A stretch of DNA of 64,000 bases from Armigeres subalbatus (GCF_024139115.2 NC_085140.1:228996352-229060351), one strand, 5' to 3'. Counted from the first letter of the stretch, positions 43,606 through 55,003 are shown. A program made the numbers and translations. The notes: generated by a model from the sequence alone, not told the origin.

Positions 43606-44454
43606 GGTACACTGGGGGAAGTGGAAAAGGAAAAATTGATAGTGCTTGTTTGAATTAGTGTAAAACCAATTTAAATGTTCTAAATGTGTTCAATCAAAAT
43701 GGGCTATCAAAAACAGTCAATTTTGCACCATCTGTGCGGTAGTTCATACCATTTTGGTCGCCTTAAATTTATGGAAATAGATTTTAAAATTAGGAGTTGT
43801 TTTTCCACTTACCCTAGTGGGATGGGGTAAGTGGAAAACCCATGATACCTTGACCTTTAATAGTGATGAGTAGTTACATATAACTAAAATCAACACGATA
43901 ATTGCTCTGAGTATCTTTTGTGGAATAATTTTATTACTTTAACGGAGTAGATCCTCAAGGAATTCTCATAATAGCTAGGGGAGGGCTGGTTTTGCCTTCT
44001 CGAACACTAAGTGTACGTAAAATCTATATGTTCGCCCCAAAGATGAACTTTTCAAAGGAAAAATGGGACTTACAGGGTTATAAACCAATCAACTTAGTTT
44101 AACATTCCGTGCCGATAGTTCGAACGAGCCAGACGTGTGTGCTGTGTCTCATCGCAGGTTTTGTTCGGTAGTGCGTGTCTATTGTGTGGTGCCTACCTAC
44201 GGATCCAAGGCGATTACTGTCGGCGAGCGAAGTAGCTGCTTCTGGCGACGCCAGTGAAGCAGGCTATTGTTTCTGCTGCTACCTACAGCAGCAGCGCAGA
44301 TAAGTGGCATTGTTTTATTGTTCTCCCATCTCTCTGATACAGAGTGGGATTAATTATAATACATTAAATTAGTTTTTTTTTATATTTTTTCTAATTTGCT
44401 ATTAGTTCTAAGTTAGTATAAGAATTAATAGTCCTTCCACCTTGCGAGGTGAGA

Positions 44455-45806
44455 ATGGAGGCAGAGACTATGGGGGGCGGTAGTCCTCTGAAAGATGTCC
44501 GCACACGATTGTACCATGCGGCTTCGCCTGGGCCTTGGGTTGTTTACTTTCGGCAGAAAGTGAAAAGTCTAGACTTTCTCGGCATTAAGCGAGATTTGAC
44601 GCGTCGTTTTACGAAGCTTGATTTTAGTCAGATCAACAGGAACAAGCTACGAATCACCGCACCTACATATCAGGTGGCGAACGAAATTGCTAAAGACAAG
44701 GCGTACAATGTAGAATATTTAGTTTATGACCCTCGCGGGTGGTCGAAATCGAAGGTGTGATCAACGCAGCGAGCCTGACTTGCAAGGATGTACTTGCAGG
44801 AAAAGGCCGCTTAAAGAGCGCAATGGAGTCTACCGTGGATATTCTGGATTGCAAGGAATTGCACTCAGCAACCATGGTAGATGGCAAAAGGTATATTCTA
44901 AGTCAGGCTCGCTTCGGGTGACGTTTGCCGGTTCGATTCTCCCAAAATATGTCGATTTAAAGAATATGTTGTTTCCGGTGCGTCTTTTGTACCAAGGGTA
45001 TTTAATTGTACCAATTGCAAACAACTTGGTCACACTGCCGAGTTTTGTGGACAACAAACCACGTTGTGGTAAATGTTTCGAAAGACATCGGGAGGAATCC
45101 TGCCAGCAACAAGCCACAAAATGTGCTTATTGCGGTATGGCTCCTGCTCATGGTTTGCAAGATTGCCCGGTGTACAGAAAGCGCACCCAAAAAGTGAAGC
45201 GCTCGTTGGTACAGCGCTCCAAGCAGACTTATGCGGAAATGGTTAAAGCGCAAGACACATCCGCGGATACCACTGCAAAGGCTGCTATTTCAGCTACCGT
45301 TCAAGTAAGTGATTATTATGATTCCATATGCATTGACGAATTGGACTCTGACACAGCTGATATGGATGATTCTACGGAGGTACACGTGCCCGAAAAGAGG
45401 AAGCAACCGTCTTCCCCGGGATCGCGCCGTAAGAAATCAAAAGTCATCCATAAAAGCTTGCCCAAATCTGAAGGCAATGGGGGATTATTTAAAATCCCGA
45501 AGCAACCTGTCTTCACTGCTCCTTTGGATCCATCTTGCAGCAAGACATTCCCGCCATTGCCCAAAACATCCGGCTAGGAGAATCAATGAAAGAAAAACTT
45601 CAATTCGTTCTTCCCAAAAAAGTACTCCGTCCAAGCGAGGATTGATCTCCTTTAAGGACCTTGTGGACCGTTTTTTGAATTTATTCAATATTCCGAATTC
45701 ATTGAGGCCAATCATTGACCTCTTTATACCAACAGTGGAAAGTTATCTGAAGCAATTGACTGTTTCATGGCCCCTTCTTGCAGGAATTGTATCTTTCGAT
45801 GGATAA
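44455..45806 (+). pseudogene. ORF1 (gag-like) of retrotransposon B
   Basis: ATG 44455. The N-terminus (GPWVVYFRQKVKSLDFLGIK, TAPTYQVANEIAKDKAYN) matches element A. Frameshifts fall near 44740 and 44890; the next frame has LRVTFAGSILPKYVD. The first zinc knuckle, CTNCKQLGHTAEFC, is read only in another frame between about 44985 and 45050, while CGKCFERHREESC and CAYCGMAPAHGLQDC return to the earlier frame. After a stop near 45577, a C-terminal segment, LVDRFLNLFNIPNSLRPIID, is read in a further frame and ends at TAA 45804-45806, overlapping the ORF2 ATG. Confidence 0.8.
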
Positions 45807-48800
45807 TACGGCTATTACACAAGATACAATCACTGTGCTGCAGTGGAACTGTCATAGTCTTAAAAAGTTTTTGATTCGCAATTCTGATTGCGACATATTT
45901 GCACTTTGTGAACCATGGCTTTCTTTCGAAGACGAAATCAACTTCCACGATTTTAACATTATTCGCCAAGATCGGGATGATCATTATGGTGGCGTGCTTT
46001 TGGGGATCAAAAATGCTACTCCTTCTACAGAATTCTATTCCGACTGTTCCCGGCTTAGAAATCGTCGCATGCCAAGTAAATGTGAAGAATAAAGACCTTT
46101 GCATAGCTTCAGTGTACATTCCTCCAAATGCCTCTATTAATCGTCGACATTTTTGGAGCGCAGTCTCCCTCCTATCATCTCCAGTATTAATATTGGGTGA
46201 TATGAACGCACATGGTATTGGATGGGGCGAAACGTATGACGATTATAGAGCGCCTATTTTCTATGATTTGTGTGACAATTTCAATTTGAATATTTTGAAC
46301 ACTGGTGAAGTAACTCGAATAGGACCAAATGGTCAACAAAGCCGTATTGATCTGTCTTTATGTTCAAATTCACTATCGTTAGATTGCACGTGGAAGGTTA
46401 TCCAAGATCCCCACGGTAGTGACCATATGCCGATAGTTACCACAATTAAAAGTAGCTATCAACAATCTGAGCCAGTTAATGTTCCTTTCGACCTCACGAA
46501 GAACATTGACTGGCAAAAATTTGCATCGGCGGTAAATATTGGTATTGAATCAACTGATGTTCTTCCACCGCTGGATGAATACCAATTCCTTACCGAATTA
46601 ATTAAAAAAAGCGCACTAGAAGCTCAGAAACGACGCGTTCCAAGTACATCCGTCATATGAAGACCAGCCACTCCTGGTTGGGATGATGAATGTACTAAGT
46701 TGTATTCTGAGAAATCTGATACCTTCAAGGCTTTCCGTAAATACGGAAGGTCTGAGCTTTTCGAAGAGTATTTGAGGCTTGGTAGAAAGCTCAAAAATCT
46801 TCTCAAGGCTAAAAAACGTAGCTACTGGCGACGTTTTGTCGAGGGACGAGAAACCTCAATGACAACACTTTGGAAAACGGCCCGCAACATGCGGAACCGC
46901 ACTTCCACCAACGAGAGTGAAGAATACTCCAATCGATGGATATTCAACTTCGCAAAAAAGGTCTGTCCAGATTCCGTACCAGCAGAACCGCTATTTCGAG
47001 AATCAGTCAATGATCCCGGTTCTTTGGGTGGACCATTCACAATGCTGGAACTTTCTATGTCTCTTCTTTCATCGAATAACTCTGCTCCGGGATGCGATAA
47101 CATCAAATTCAATCTTCTGAAAAACCTCCCAGATATCGCAAAAAGACGATTACTTGACCTGTACAACTGTTTCATGGAGTACAACATTGTGCCACCTGAA
47201 TGGCGACAGGTCAAAGTAATAGCTATTCAAAAGCCTGGGAAACCAGCGTCTAATCACAATTCATACCGACCGATTGCCATGCTAAGTATCATGCATGAGA
47301 AAATTATTGGAGAAAATGATCCTTTCAAGAATCGACCATTGGGTCGAGCAAAATGCATTACTGTCAAATACTCAGTTTGGATTTCGTAAAGGTAAAGGAA
47401 CAAACGATTGTCTAGCGTTGCTTTCTTCAGATATACAACTGGCTTTTGCGTACAAGGAGCAATTGGCTTCAGTATTCTTGGATATTAAGGGCGCTTTTGA
47501 TTCGGTTTCCATTGAAGTACTGTCAGACAATCTGCACAGTAATGGGCTACCCGTATTTTTAAATAATTTCTTGTACAATTTGTTGTCAGAAAAACAAATG
47601 AACTTCACACTCGGCACTCCGACAACTTCCAAAAATAGTTACATGGGCCTTCCCCAAGGTTCATGTTTAAGTCCCTTGCTTTATAATTTCTATGTCAAAG
47701 ATATTGACAATTGTTTGGAAGGACAATGCACGCTCAGACAACTTGCAGATGATGCCGTGGTCTCTCTAAGAGGTCCATGTGCAGCTGTCTTGCAAGGACC
47801 ATTGCAAAGTACCCTGGATAATCTGACTGTTTGGGCTAAACATCTAGGGATCGAGTTTTCACCGCAAAAAACTCAGTTGGTTGTGTTTACTAAGAAGCGG
47901 TATCCTGCTCAACTGAAACTCAAGCTGTTGAATGATGACATCAACCAATCTTTATCTTCTAAATACCTTGGGGTCGTGTTTGATTCCAAATGTACCTGGA
48001 AACTCCACATTGAGTATTTGATACAAAAATGCCGGAAAAGGATCAATTTTCTATGTTCTATCTCCGGAACATGGTGGGGTGCTCACCCGGAAGACCTCAT
48101 CAAACTCTATAGAACGACTATTCTCTCTGTTTTAGAGTATGGCTCTTTCTGCTTCCTCTCAGCAGCTAATTGCCACCTGATCAAATTGGAACGAATTCAG
48201 TATCGTTGTTTGCGTATTGCCCTTGGCTGCATGCATTCAACGCATAACATGAGCCTGGAGGTGCTTGCTGGAGTCACTCCTTTAAAGCACCGTTACTGGG
48301 AGCTCTCACTTAGAATACTCATCAAATGTGGGACAAGTAACACACTTGTCTTACATAACTTCGATAATATGCTTGAACTAACTTGTCGTTCAAGATTCCT
48401 GAGAGTTTATCTCAACTACATATCATCAGATCTTTGTCTTCCGTGTTATAATCCACCTCGAGTTCACTTCACCAACGACAGTTCCTCAATTGTATACGAT
48501 CTGTCCATGAAACATGCTATTCAAGGAATACCAGATCATCTTCGACAAATATCTATTCCCTCACTTTTTCTGAAAAATATGAACATGTCAATTGCAACAA
48601 CAGATATTTCACTGATGGTTCTCGCATCAACGGATCCACTGGCTTCGGTGTTTTCAATGTGACTTCAACCACCTTCCAAAAACTTCAGGAACCGTGTTCG
48701 GTTTATGTTGCTGAGCTGGCAGCAATTAACTTCGCTTTGGGGATAATTTCCAATCAGCCCGTAGACCATTATTTCATCTTCTCGGATAGTCTTAGTTCTA

Positions 48801-49453
48801 TCGAGGCACTCCGGTCGATGAAAACCGTTAAGCACGCATCTTACTTTCTTACAAACATAAGAGAGCAGATGCGTGTTTTGGTCGAAAGATCATTCAAGAT
48901 TACCTTTGTTTGGGTCCCTTCTCACTGCTCAATCTACGGCAATGAGAAGGCAGACTCGCTGGCAAAGGTGGGCGCACAGGAAGGTGAGGTTTATGATAGA
49001 CAATTCTCGAGCAACGAGTTTTTCCCATTAGTCCGTCAGAGTACTCTTCAAAGTTGGCAAAATAATTGGACACACAACGAACTTGGACGGTGGCTATTTT
49101 CTATAGTTCCAAAAGTTTCTGGGCGAGCGTGGTTCAGAGGTGAGGACTTAAGTCGAGGCTTCATTCGCATGATGTCAAGACTTATGTCTAATCACTATTC
49201 ACTAAACGCACATCTGTACAGAATAAACCTTGTCGATAGCAACTTATGTAGGTGCGGAGCCGGTTATGATGACATCGATCACGTAGTTTGGTCCTGCTCG
49301 GAAAATGACGCCTCCAGAGAGCAATTATTGGATACCCTAGTGGCCCGAGGTAAACAACCCTTCAGGGAAGTTCGAGGTGTTTTGGGAGATCGTGATGTGG
49401 TCTATATGCAGGCCATTTATAGTTTTCTTTGTGCTTCTGATATCAAAATCTAA
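45799..49453 (+). pseudogene. ORF2 (endonuclease, reverse transcriptase, RNase H) of retrotransposon B
   Basis: Endonuclease: LQWNCHS, ALCEPWL, LILGDMNAHGIGWG, GSDHMPI. RT: FLDIKGAFDSVS (motif A), GLPQGSCLSPLLYNFYV (motif B), LRQLADDAVVS (motif C, ADD), SKYLGVVFDSKCTWK. RNase H: FTDGSR, VAELAAINFAL, FSDSLSSIEAL, VPSHCSIYGNEKADSLAK, carrying the D-E-D-D/H residues. C-terminal cysteines: CRCGAGYDDIDHVVWSC. Lesions: frameshift near 46030, in-frame TGA 46658-46660, frameshifts near 47290 and 48607. RNase H places it in the I/LOA group and excludes Jockey. Confidence 0.92.
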
Positions 49454-50070
49454 TAGTTTTTTTTTCTTTCTTCAAAGTTTATTTTTTTGTGTTTAGTCTC
49501 TGCTTTCTGTTCCGTAGAGCACCATAGCTCTTGCCATCCGGATAATGCTCCCAGTCGAACCATTCCTCGAGCGCGACGACACGCCACATCGTCCCTGACG
49601 CCAAATACCCGGATAAGAAGCTGATATTCCCTGAACCCAAATCCTTAGCCCTGTCCATCCTTAAACATTGTAAACTAACCTCGAGTCACCACGAGTACGC
49701 TGGCTTCTACCCCTCTCTTACTAACTGAAAAATTAAATGATATTGATTGTATATATCACAAAGAACCATGGCTCCGTAAAGTGTTATACACGCCTGAGCC
49801 TACCAAATAAACGAACTTGGAAAAAAAAACTTAGTTTAACGAATTGCGATTATGTCTGTATGTGCGTATTTGTATGTATGTGTGTGCGCAAAGCACGTAC
49901 CAAATTATTAGCTATTCTTAAGCACTTGTCCTTAACCAATTTGTTCGCAAAAAAATGCATTCAACGGTGAAACTTGATATGAATAAAATTTAATTTGAAT
50001 TATAGAATAAATTTACCTATCAGTGCCATTTTTAACTTTCTTATACATTTTTTTTCATATTTAAAACATG

Positions 50071-50105
50071 TGAAAGGCATCAATACCGATAGGTGGATTA
50101 TTCAG
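50071..50105 (+). repeat. scattered 40-bp motif, diverged copy
   Basis: GTGAAAGGCATCAATACCG then ATAGGTGGATTATTCAGG. It lies in the right half of the split TIR element. Confidence 0.5.
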
Positions 50106-50633
50106 GCATTATCTCATTTATATGAGTCCAATCACCACTGGAATCACAATGATAACAAAGAAGGAACATATTAAGATTCACAGCTATCGAAATAAACCCT
50201 GGAGAGAAGAAACAAATTGCGTAATTAGAACATTATCCACTTCCCCCGCAGTGTTCGATACCTGGGGTAAGTGTAAAATCGTTGAATTATTTGCTTTCTT
50301 GGTACAAACCACTACCAATTGAATGGGATTAGTTTAATTGTATTATAATTGTCACCTGTGAAAAGAATTCACTTTAAAAAAGGACAATTGGTGCAAATAA
50401 GAATTGATTTTATGAATGCAAAAATCAACTTTTCGCGAAACCTAAAATAACAGTTCAAGCGTTAACCGTGTTAGTGTATGTATTATACAAATTTCAACAT
50501 AGTATTAGTGTTAACATCAAAGTATATTCTTGCATAATGTTATGATGTGGTAAAAACTGTAAAGTATGTACAATTCCAATTTTTCGAGTCGATTTTTACA
50601 CTTACCCCCTTTTTCCACTTCCCCCAGTGTACC

Positions 50634-51475
50634 TTAATTAAAGTTGGACAAAAAGACTTATTTGTAATAGAACTACCCCTTGTACATAGATTACTCACGT
50701 GGAGGGTCATTTGGTTGAATTCGTTCACCAGCGTACGTGCAGTGTCGTAGTTCAAAAGTTCATGAATTCACGAGGTTCATTAGCGACAGCCACGAAATAA
50801 ATGAGTTCATGGTTAAAGTCTGGCGCAAAATATGAAGCCGTCTGCCATACGAACATGTGCGGGACCGAGCTACGACCTGAGTTCAAATATCGTTGACCCC
50901 AGCTTTTTTTAAATTAATATTCGGGTTGGGAAGCAAATGTTGGGAGATGATTAAATTTGCATCTGCAACAAATGAAAAGATCGGTGTTCGGGGTGGGGAT
51001 TTTTCGACTTTTCGCGAATAATCAACTTTGCTGATTTCCGCGTAATCTCCGGCGACAGATATCTGAAATCTAGCGCCTTGATCTGAGGAAGAGGCTGTGG
51101 AAGAGGCGAAAGCGGTCCTAGTTTATTCCCGCGCCGTGGTGTGAAGTTCAGGTGTGGACTTAGGAAAAAACGTGAATATTTTCTAGTTTACTAATTTAGA
51201 TTTTTCCCCATTTCCCTCAAACAGTTAGACAGGTAAGTTATAGAGCCTAGTGTGTGCAATTAGCGTAGAGTAGTGCGTGCGTTGACTTTGGAAGCTACAG
51301 GTAATTCTGGTGTGACATAAAATGTGCAATGTGAGTAGAGCATAATCGTCATGCAACGGCATGGCCTTTGACAGATTGCTAGCGAGTGTTGTGGCGCCCG
51401 TCACACCACAACCCCCATTAGCGACCGCATTCGACTCGACTCGCCAGCTTTTAAGGCATTTCCCGGCGGTACACT
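50634..51475. other. intergenic stretch, possible exon-like signals only
   Basis: No recognised ORF. Near 51226-51236 CTCAAACAG, TTAGACAG and GTAAGT lie side by side, resembling a micro-exon or a chance pairing of splice sites; there is no coding evidence. Confidence 0.35.
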
Positions 51476-51677
51476 CTAACTTTCACCTACTCAGTGACTG
51501 AGTAAAATTGTATTGCCATTTTTTTTCTTCCCATTGAATTTTGCTCAATTTCCGTCAAAGCAGGATTACTCATAGTTTTGAGTTGTCCTGCTTTTGACGG
51601 AAATTGAGTAAAACTTCCGCGGGATATAAAGAGAGAGTAATACAATTTTACTCAGTCACTGAGGAGATGAAAGTTAG
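51476..51677. mobile_element. 202-bp palindromic MITE
   Basis: The ends CTAACTTTCACCTACTCAGT and its near-complement (ACTGAGGAGATGAAAGTTAG) pair. Inner arms share CAGTGACTGAGTAAAATTGT and TTTTGACGGAAATTGAG with their complements. The target duplication is unresolved. Confidence 0.8.
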
Positions 51678-51829
51678 CGTGAACACGTGGCCGGCCGGAA
51701 ACTGCAGCGTACGCCATTTTTCCGCGCCCTAGGCAGGGCGAGAACAACCGATCGAGGGTCAACCGGGTGGAATCGACCTAGCAAGTTATCGTCGGCACGT
51801 TTGTGAACGAGATTCCGCGGCAAAAAAAG

Positions 51830-51888
51830 TTCCCGGAACCGGATTCGAACCGGCGTGCGAAGCGCGCCCGGACCACTACGCCACCGAA
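51830..51888 (-). pseudogene. tRNA-like fragment
   Basis: The minus strand reads TGGCGTAGTGGTCCGG (A-box-like) and CCGGTTCGAATCCGG (a well-formed T-arm). Only 59 nt separate the ends, so a full cloverleaf does not fit and the acceptor pairing is poor. A decayed tRNA or SINE head. Confidence 0.5.
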
Positions 51889-52084
51889 GAGAGACGAATC
51901 ATCCCCCGTGTAGTGACTGACCCAGCAATAGAGTTTCCCGGAGTCCCCAGGAGTAAGAGCAGCGCATGCTGAACGTGGCGACGACCAATCCTATGAACGT
52001 CACGACGACGAGGTCGTACGAAGTAAAGTAGCCGAACCGTGAGTTCATGCATGTAAACTTTTACCCAAGCGCTTGGTGATATTT

Positions 52085-52213
52085 TTCCACTAGCCTGGGG
52101 CCTCATTGCGCATCTTCTTTCGACAGCTTTTTCGTATGACAGTTTGCATGGTTTGCTCGTTTTGAGTCGAGATGCGCAATGCCACCCCTGAGTTGAACCG
52201 CTAGTGTGGGCGC
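52085..52213. mobile_element. ~129-bp hairpin MITE
   Basis: The left end CCACTAGCC, then CCTCATTGCGCATCT, is mirrored on the right by AGATGCGCAATGCC and GCTAGTGTGG. The arms are interrupted by small indels. Confidence 0.7.
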
Positions 52214-52780
52214 CGTTCATCCAGTCCTGCCGTTCGTTCATCCATTCGTCGGTAGCGAAATTAAAGTTGTACATTATTGATTAAAGTTGTACATCCCGGC
52301 GAAATTAAAGTTGTACATCCCGAATGTTCACCAGTAGATCATGAGTGAGTTCCGCACGTTAGATAGACCGAAAACACAATATAGAGTAGGCCTACGAATG
52401 CAAAGAGATCGATGTCGTTAAAGTAGAGGAATAAATTGTAATGTAAAATTAATAAGAATCCTGTTCTTTTTTGGAATCCTATAATTGAATACACTGCGGC
52501 AAGAAAGTATCTGGACGGTTCCGAAAAAGGATATTCTGATGAGGTAAAGGTAGAAGATTCTTCATGTTTTCGGGTTGATTTTTTTTTTGCAGGTTAATTT
52601 ACCGGGGATGTTGGCCTTCCCAGTCGTGAAACCCCTACCCACAACGTGGTAGGTGGTCTCCTTCGGGAGTGGCGCTTAAGCTTACCTATTCCGGGGGAAC
52701 TCGTGAGGCTGACGGGTTGCAATCTTATTATTTTATTTTGAAAATCATTCCTAGAGCGGAATAGAACTTAAAATGGTCGG
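52214..52780. other. unassigned stretch with a GC-rich structured core
   Basis: No ORF supported. 52600-52730 is markedly more GC-rich (CTACCCACAACGTGGTAGG is a perfect local stem) and may be untranslated retroelement or structured RNA sequence. AAATTAAAGTTGTACATCCC is repeated at 52292-52320. Confidence 0.4.
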
Positions 52781-52783
52781 GGT

Positions 52784-53110
52784 TCAGCGAAACCGCACTA
52801 AGCGCCTTTTAGACTGACTTGTGGTATTTTGTTCGTGAAATGAAAACCGAAAGTAATTCATATCAATTAATTCATACATTTGCTGTTGAATATCCTCAGT
52901 TATAGGGTAGAAGGATATACTATACGATGTGTGATCAATTGGATCTGCTACACAAAGTTTTATGCAAGAAAATGGGTAATTTTTCATTGGCGCTTGGTGC
53001 GATTTGGTTGAACCACGACCAAATGTTACTTCGAATGTTGCAATGCCGGACATCAATCCTGCAAAGATAGTGTTCGCTTCCGATCCGGCAGGTACATTTT
53101 TTGCCTTTCT
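52784..53110 (-). CDS. unidentified ORF fragment, possible exon
   Basis: The minus strand from about 53110 reads an open frame through SGIATFEVTFGRGSTKSHQA, CIKLCVADPIDHTSYSISFY and EQNTTSQSKRRLVRF, ending at 52784. CTTTGCAG just before GATTGATGTCCGG could be a 3' splice site. Residue composition is protein-like, but I recognise no family and see no neighbouring exons. It could be an exon of an unknown gene, an old retro-fragment, or chance. Confidence 0.25.
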   Translation of the reverse strand, partial: RKAKNVPAGSEANTIFAGLMSGIATFEVTFGRGSTKSHQAPMKNYPFSCIKLCVADPIDHTSYSISFYPITEDIQQQMYELIDMNYFRFSFHEQNTTSQSKRRLVRFR

Positions 53111-53260
53111 CGTACAACAAAGTTGTACCAGAAGGCTATAATTTCACTCCAAAAGCCAAATTTTGATAGAAGGCTCGGAGACCCACAGTGTTATATACCA
53201 ATCGACTCAGCTCGAAAAACTGAGCACATGTCTGACTGTGTGTGTGTGTATGTGTGTAGC
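53098..53260 (+). repeat. interspersed 'GAAGGCTCGGAGACC' repeat, copy 3
   Basis: TTTCTCGTACAACAAAGTTG, TACCAGAAGGCTATAATTTC, GATAGAAGGCTCGGAGACCC, CCAATCGACTCAGCTCG and a GTGTGTGTATGTGTG tail: the fullest copy in the window. Confidence 0.65.
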
Positions 53261-53691
53261 CCCGGGAATTTTTTATTGTTAAACACGTTTCATATAGAAG
53301 GACTTGACCGATTCGAGTGCAACTAGTTTCATTCGACGGAGAAACTTTCCTAGTTGGACACTATTGTTTTTGTTTGCTAATATCCCATGCGGTTTGAATA
53401 ATATTTCTATTTTTCTTTTATCAAAAACGCTGTGTACATGCACATTTTAAATCATTAATCAATTTAGCCGTGACGCAATCCATTACTCTCATAGTTGAGT
53501 TATTTTTAAGCAACGTGATATAATCGCATCAAAGCTATTAACCGCCTAAATTTAGGCAATTTACGTTGCATTTACCATACTAATTCGAATTCAACACATT
53601 GAATCGAGAAAGGCATAATCACCACTGGGGGATAAATTTGGGTTTTTGATTTTGAATCGGTACTTTCTGTAAGCCAGATCAGTTTGTCAAC
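53261..53691. other. AT-rich spacer with a scattered-motif copy
   Basis: No gene seen. 53605-53645 carries GAGAAAGGCATAATCACC and a GGGTTTTT end, another scattered 40-bp motif copy. Confidence 0.45.
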
Positions 53692-54222
53692 AAACAATTT
53701 ATATAAAGCGTAAGAGTTCAGTGCGAGATTTCTCTTGTTTCGGACAGCAGAACGATGGCGCGATCGGCCGAAATATTGTGTTCTGCATTGCGCGGACGGT
53801 AATAAAAATCAGTTCAGTGCGAGATTTCTCTTGTTTCGAACGGTTAGGTAAAATCACTGTGTATAAAGAATGGCACGGTCGTATCGCTTATCAGAGTGAA
53901 TCCAGATCCAACGATGTCTACCAACTAACTGATAATCCTTCCTGTGGTTTTTGTGGAGACGCAGAGGTAAACACGGTCTTCAAATAGCAAAAACCACCTA
54001 CTAATATTCCTACAAGGACGTGGCCGGCGCCGTTATTGATCATTCGAATATTAGAGTCGCTGAAACTTGCACACTGAGAATGTTTGAACAATCCCAGTCA
54101 ATCATTCAGTTGATTCTTTGTGCAATTTCACTGATTCTGGCCAATCACGGAATAGCAACCATAGATATGTGTAGTCAGTCAAAGCTAAGCTAAGCTAGCT
54201 AAACAATTTATATAAAGCGTAA
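53692..54222 (+). mobile_element. ~487-bp non-autonomous retroelement with 22-bp target duplication
   Basis: The 22-bp sequence at 53692-53713 is repeated exactly at 54201-54222. The insert (53714-54200) begins GAGTTCAGTGCGAGATTTCT, ends in an (AAGCT)n-like tail (AAAGCTAAGCTAAGCT), and its first block is repeated at 53811-53840. An 88-codon frame spans the 5' half (53721-53987) without family similarity. Form and duplication length indicate target-primed insertion by LINE machinery. Confidence 0.8.
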
Positions 54223-55003
54223 TATCGTCGTTTCAAAATTCAAATCCTCAAAAACATTTGAAAATAAAAAATCAGTATTTTTTGTTAGACTCGTGATGCT
54301 GACATCGTGAGGTATGCATAACAGCTAATACCAACGCGTTTTACCTTAAGCTAAATTAATCGTTGTAACCTAGTTTTCAGAGGATACATATTCCGTTGGA
54401 AGAAACACCGTCAAACATGCGATGCAATGACTGGTATGGAAAAACCAAACTTTTATTTGCATTAACTGACAATTGAAATGAAGCTTGGACGTGGCATTCT
54501 CATTGCTGGCGATAAAGCATAATTAGGAATATAGACAGCTTGGTGGTGGTGGAACGATGTTGTTTCGGAAATGAACACTAGTTAGGGTTAATAATAGTCC
54601 TCCGAATTAACAAGAAAATAAGATGCAACTCGGAGTTGGGAAACAGTATCGCCGCGTTCTTCGACCGTTCAACACGTTCCAAGCCAAAGTTAATAATTTC
54701 CAAATATTTTTTGGACTGCATCAAATGGATACCGAACATACACCAATACATCTGGTTGATATAGGTAAGTAAAAAAGGGCGCGTAAATGATATCATGATA
54801 ACAATTTATTAGAAATTCATAAAAGTGGATATGAAATGTTCGGCCATTTCATTTCACTTTTTTAAGACAAGTTAATACTATTCCGTTTAATTCCACCACT
54901 TGATTGTAACTTAACAGGGGTTAGTATACTCTGGCGACATAAAAAGGGGGATTTTCGGGATTTTTGAAGATTACTAAATGTATGACAAAAAAAATAAAGG
55001 CAT
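54223..55003. other. unassigned AT-rich stretch
   Basis: No gene recognised. Confidence 0.45.

Larger units (their letters stand above)
44104..49827 (+). mobile_element. full-length I/LOA-type retrotransposon B with 13-bp target duplication
   Basis: A 5.7-kb element: 5' UTR 44104-44454, ORF1, ORF2, a 3' UTR of about 370 bp ending CTACCAAATAAACGAACTTGG, and a short A-tail. The direct repeat AACTTAGTTTAAC lies at 44091-44103 and 49828-49840, which fixes both ends. The coding regions hold about nine frameshift or stop lesions, so it is dead although the target duplication is still perfect. It landed inside a copy of the CCAATCGACTTAGCTCG repeat, itself within the split TIR element. Confidence 0.92.
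43606..50633. mobile_element. ~1.3-kb TIR element split by retrotransposon B
   Basis: The left end (43606-43630) starts GGTACACTGGGGGAAGTGG; the right end (50608-50633) is its complement with one extra A. Subterminal GGGGTAAGTGGAAAA-type motifs occur at both sides (43825-43845, 50595-50615). Removing 44104-49840 leaves about 1.29 kb without coding capacity. The flanks are ATAA and TTAA, so a TTAA duplication is possible but not proven. Two independent inverted copies of a smaller repeat are the alternative. Confidence 0.6.

Noticed and set aside
51140..51240. 5' exon of a host gene
   Set aside because: Only splice-like words are seen; no ORF, promoter or downstream exon supports it.
51830..51888. 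Functional tRNA gene
   Set aside because: The T-arm is good but only 59 nt are available, the acceptor pairing is poor and no terminator follows.
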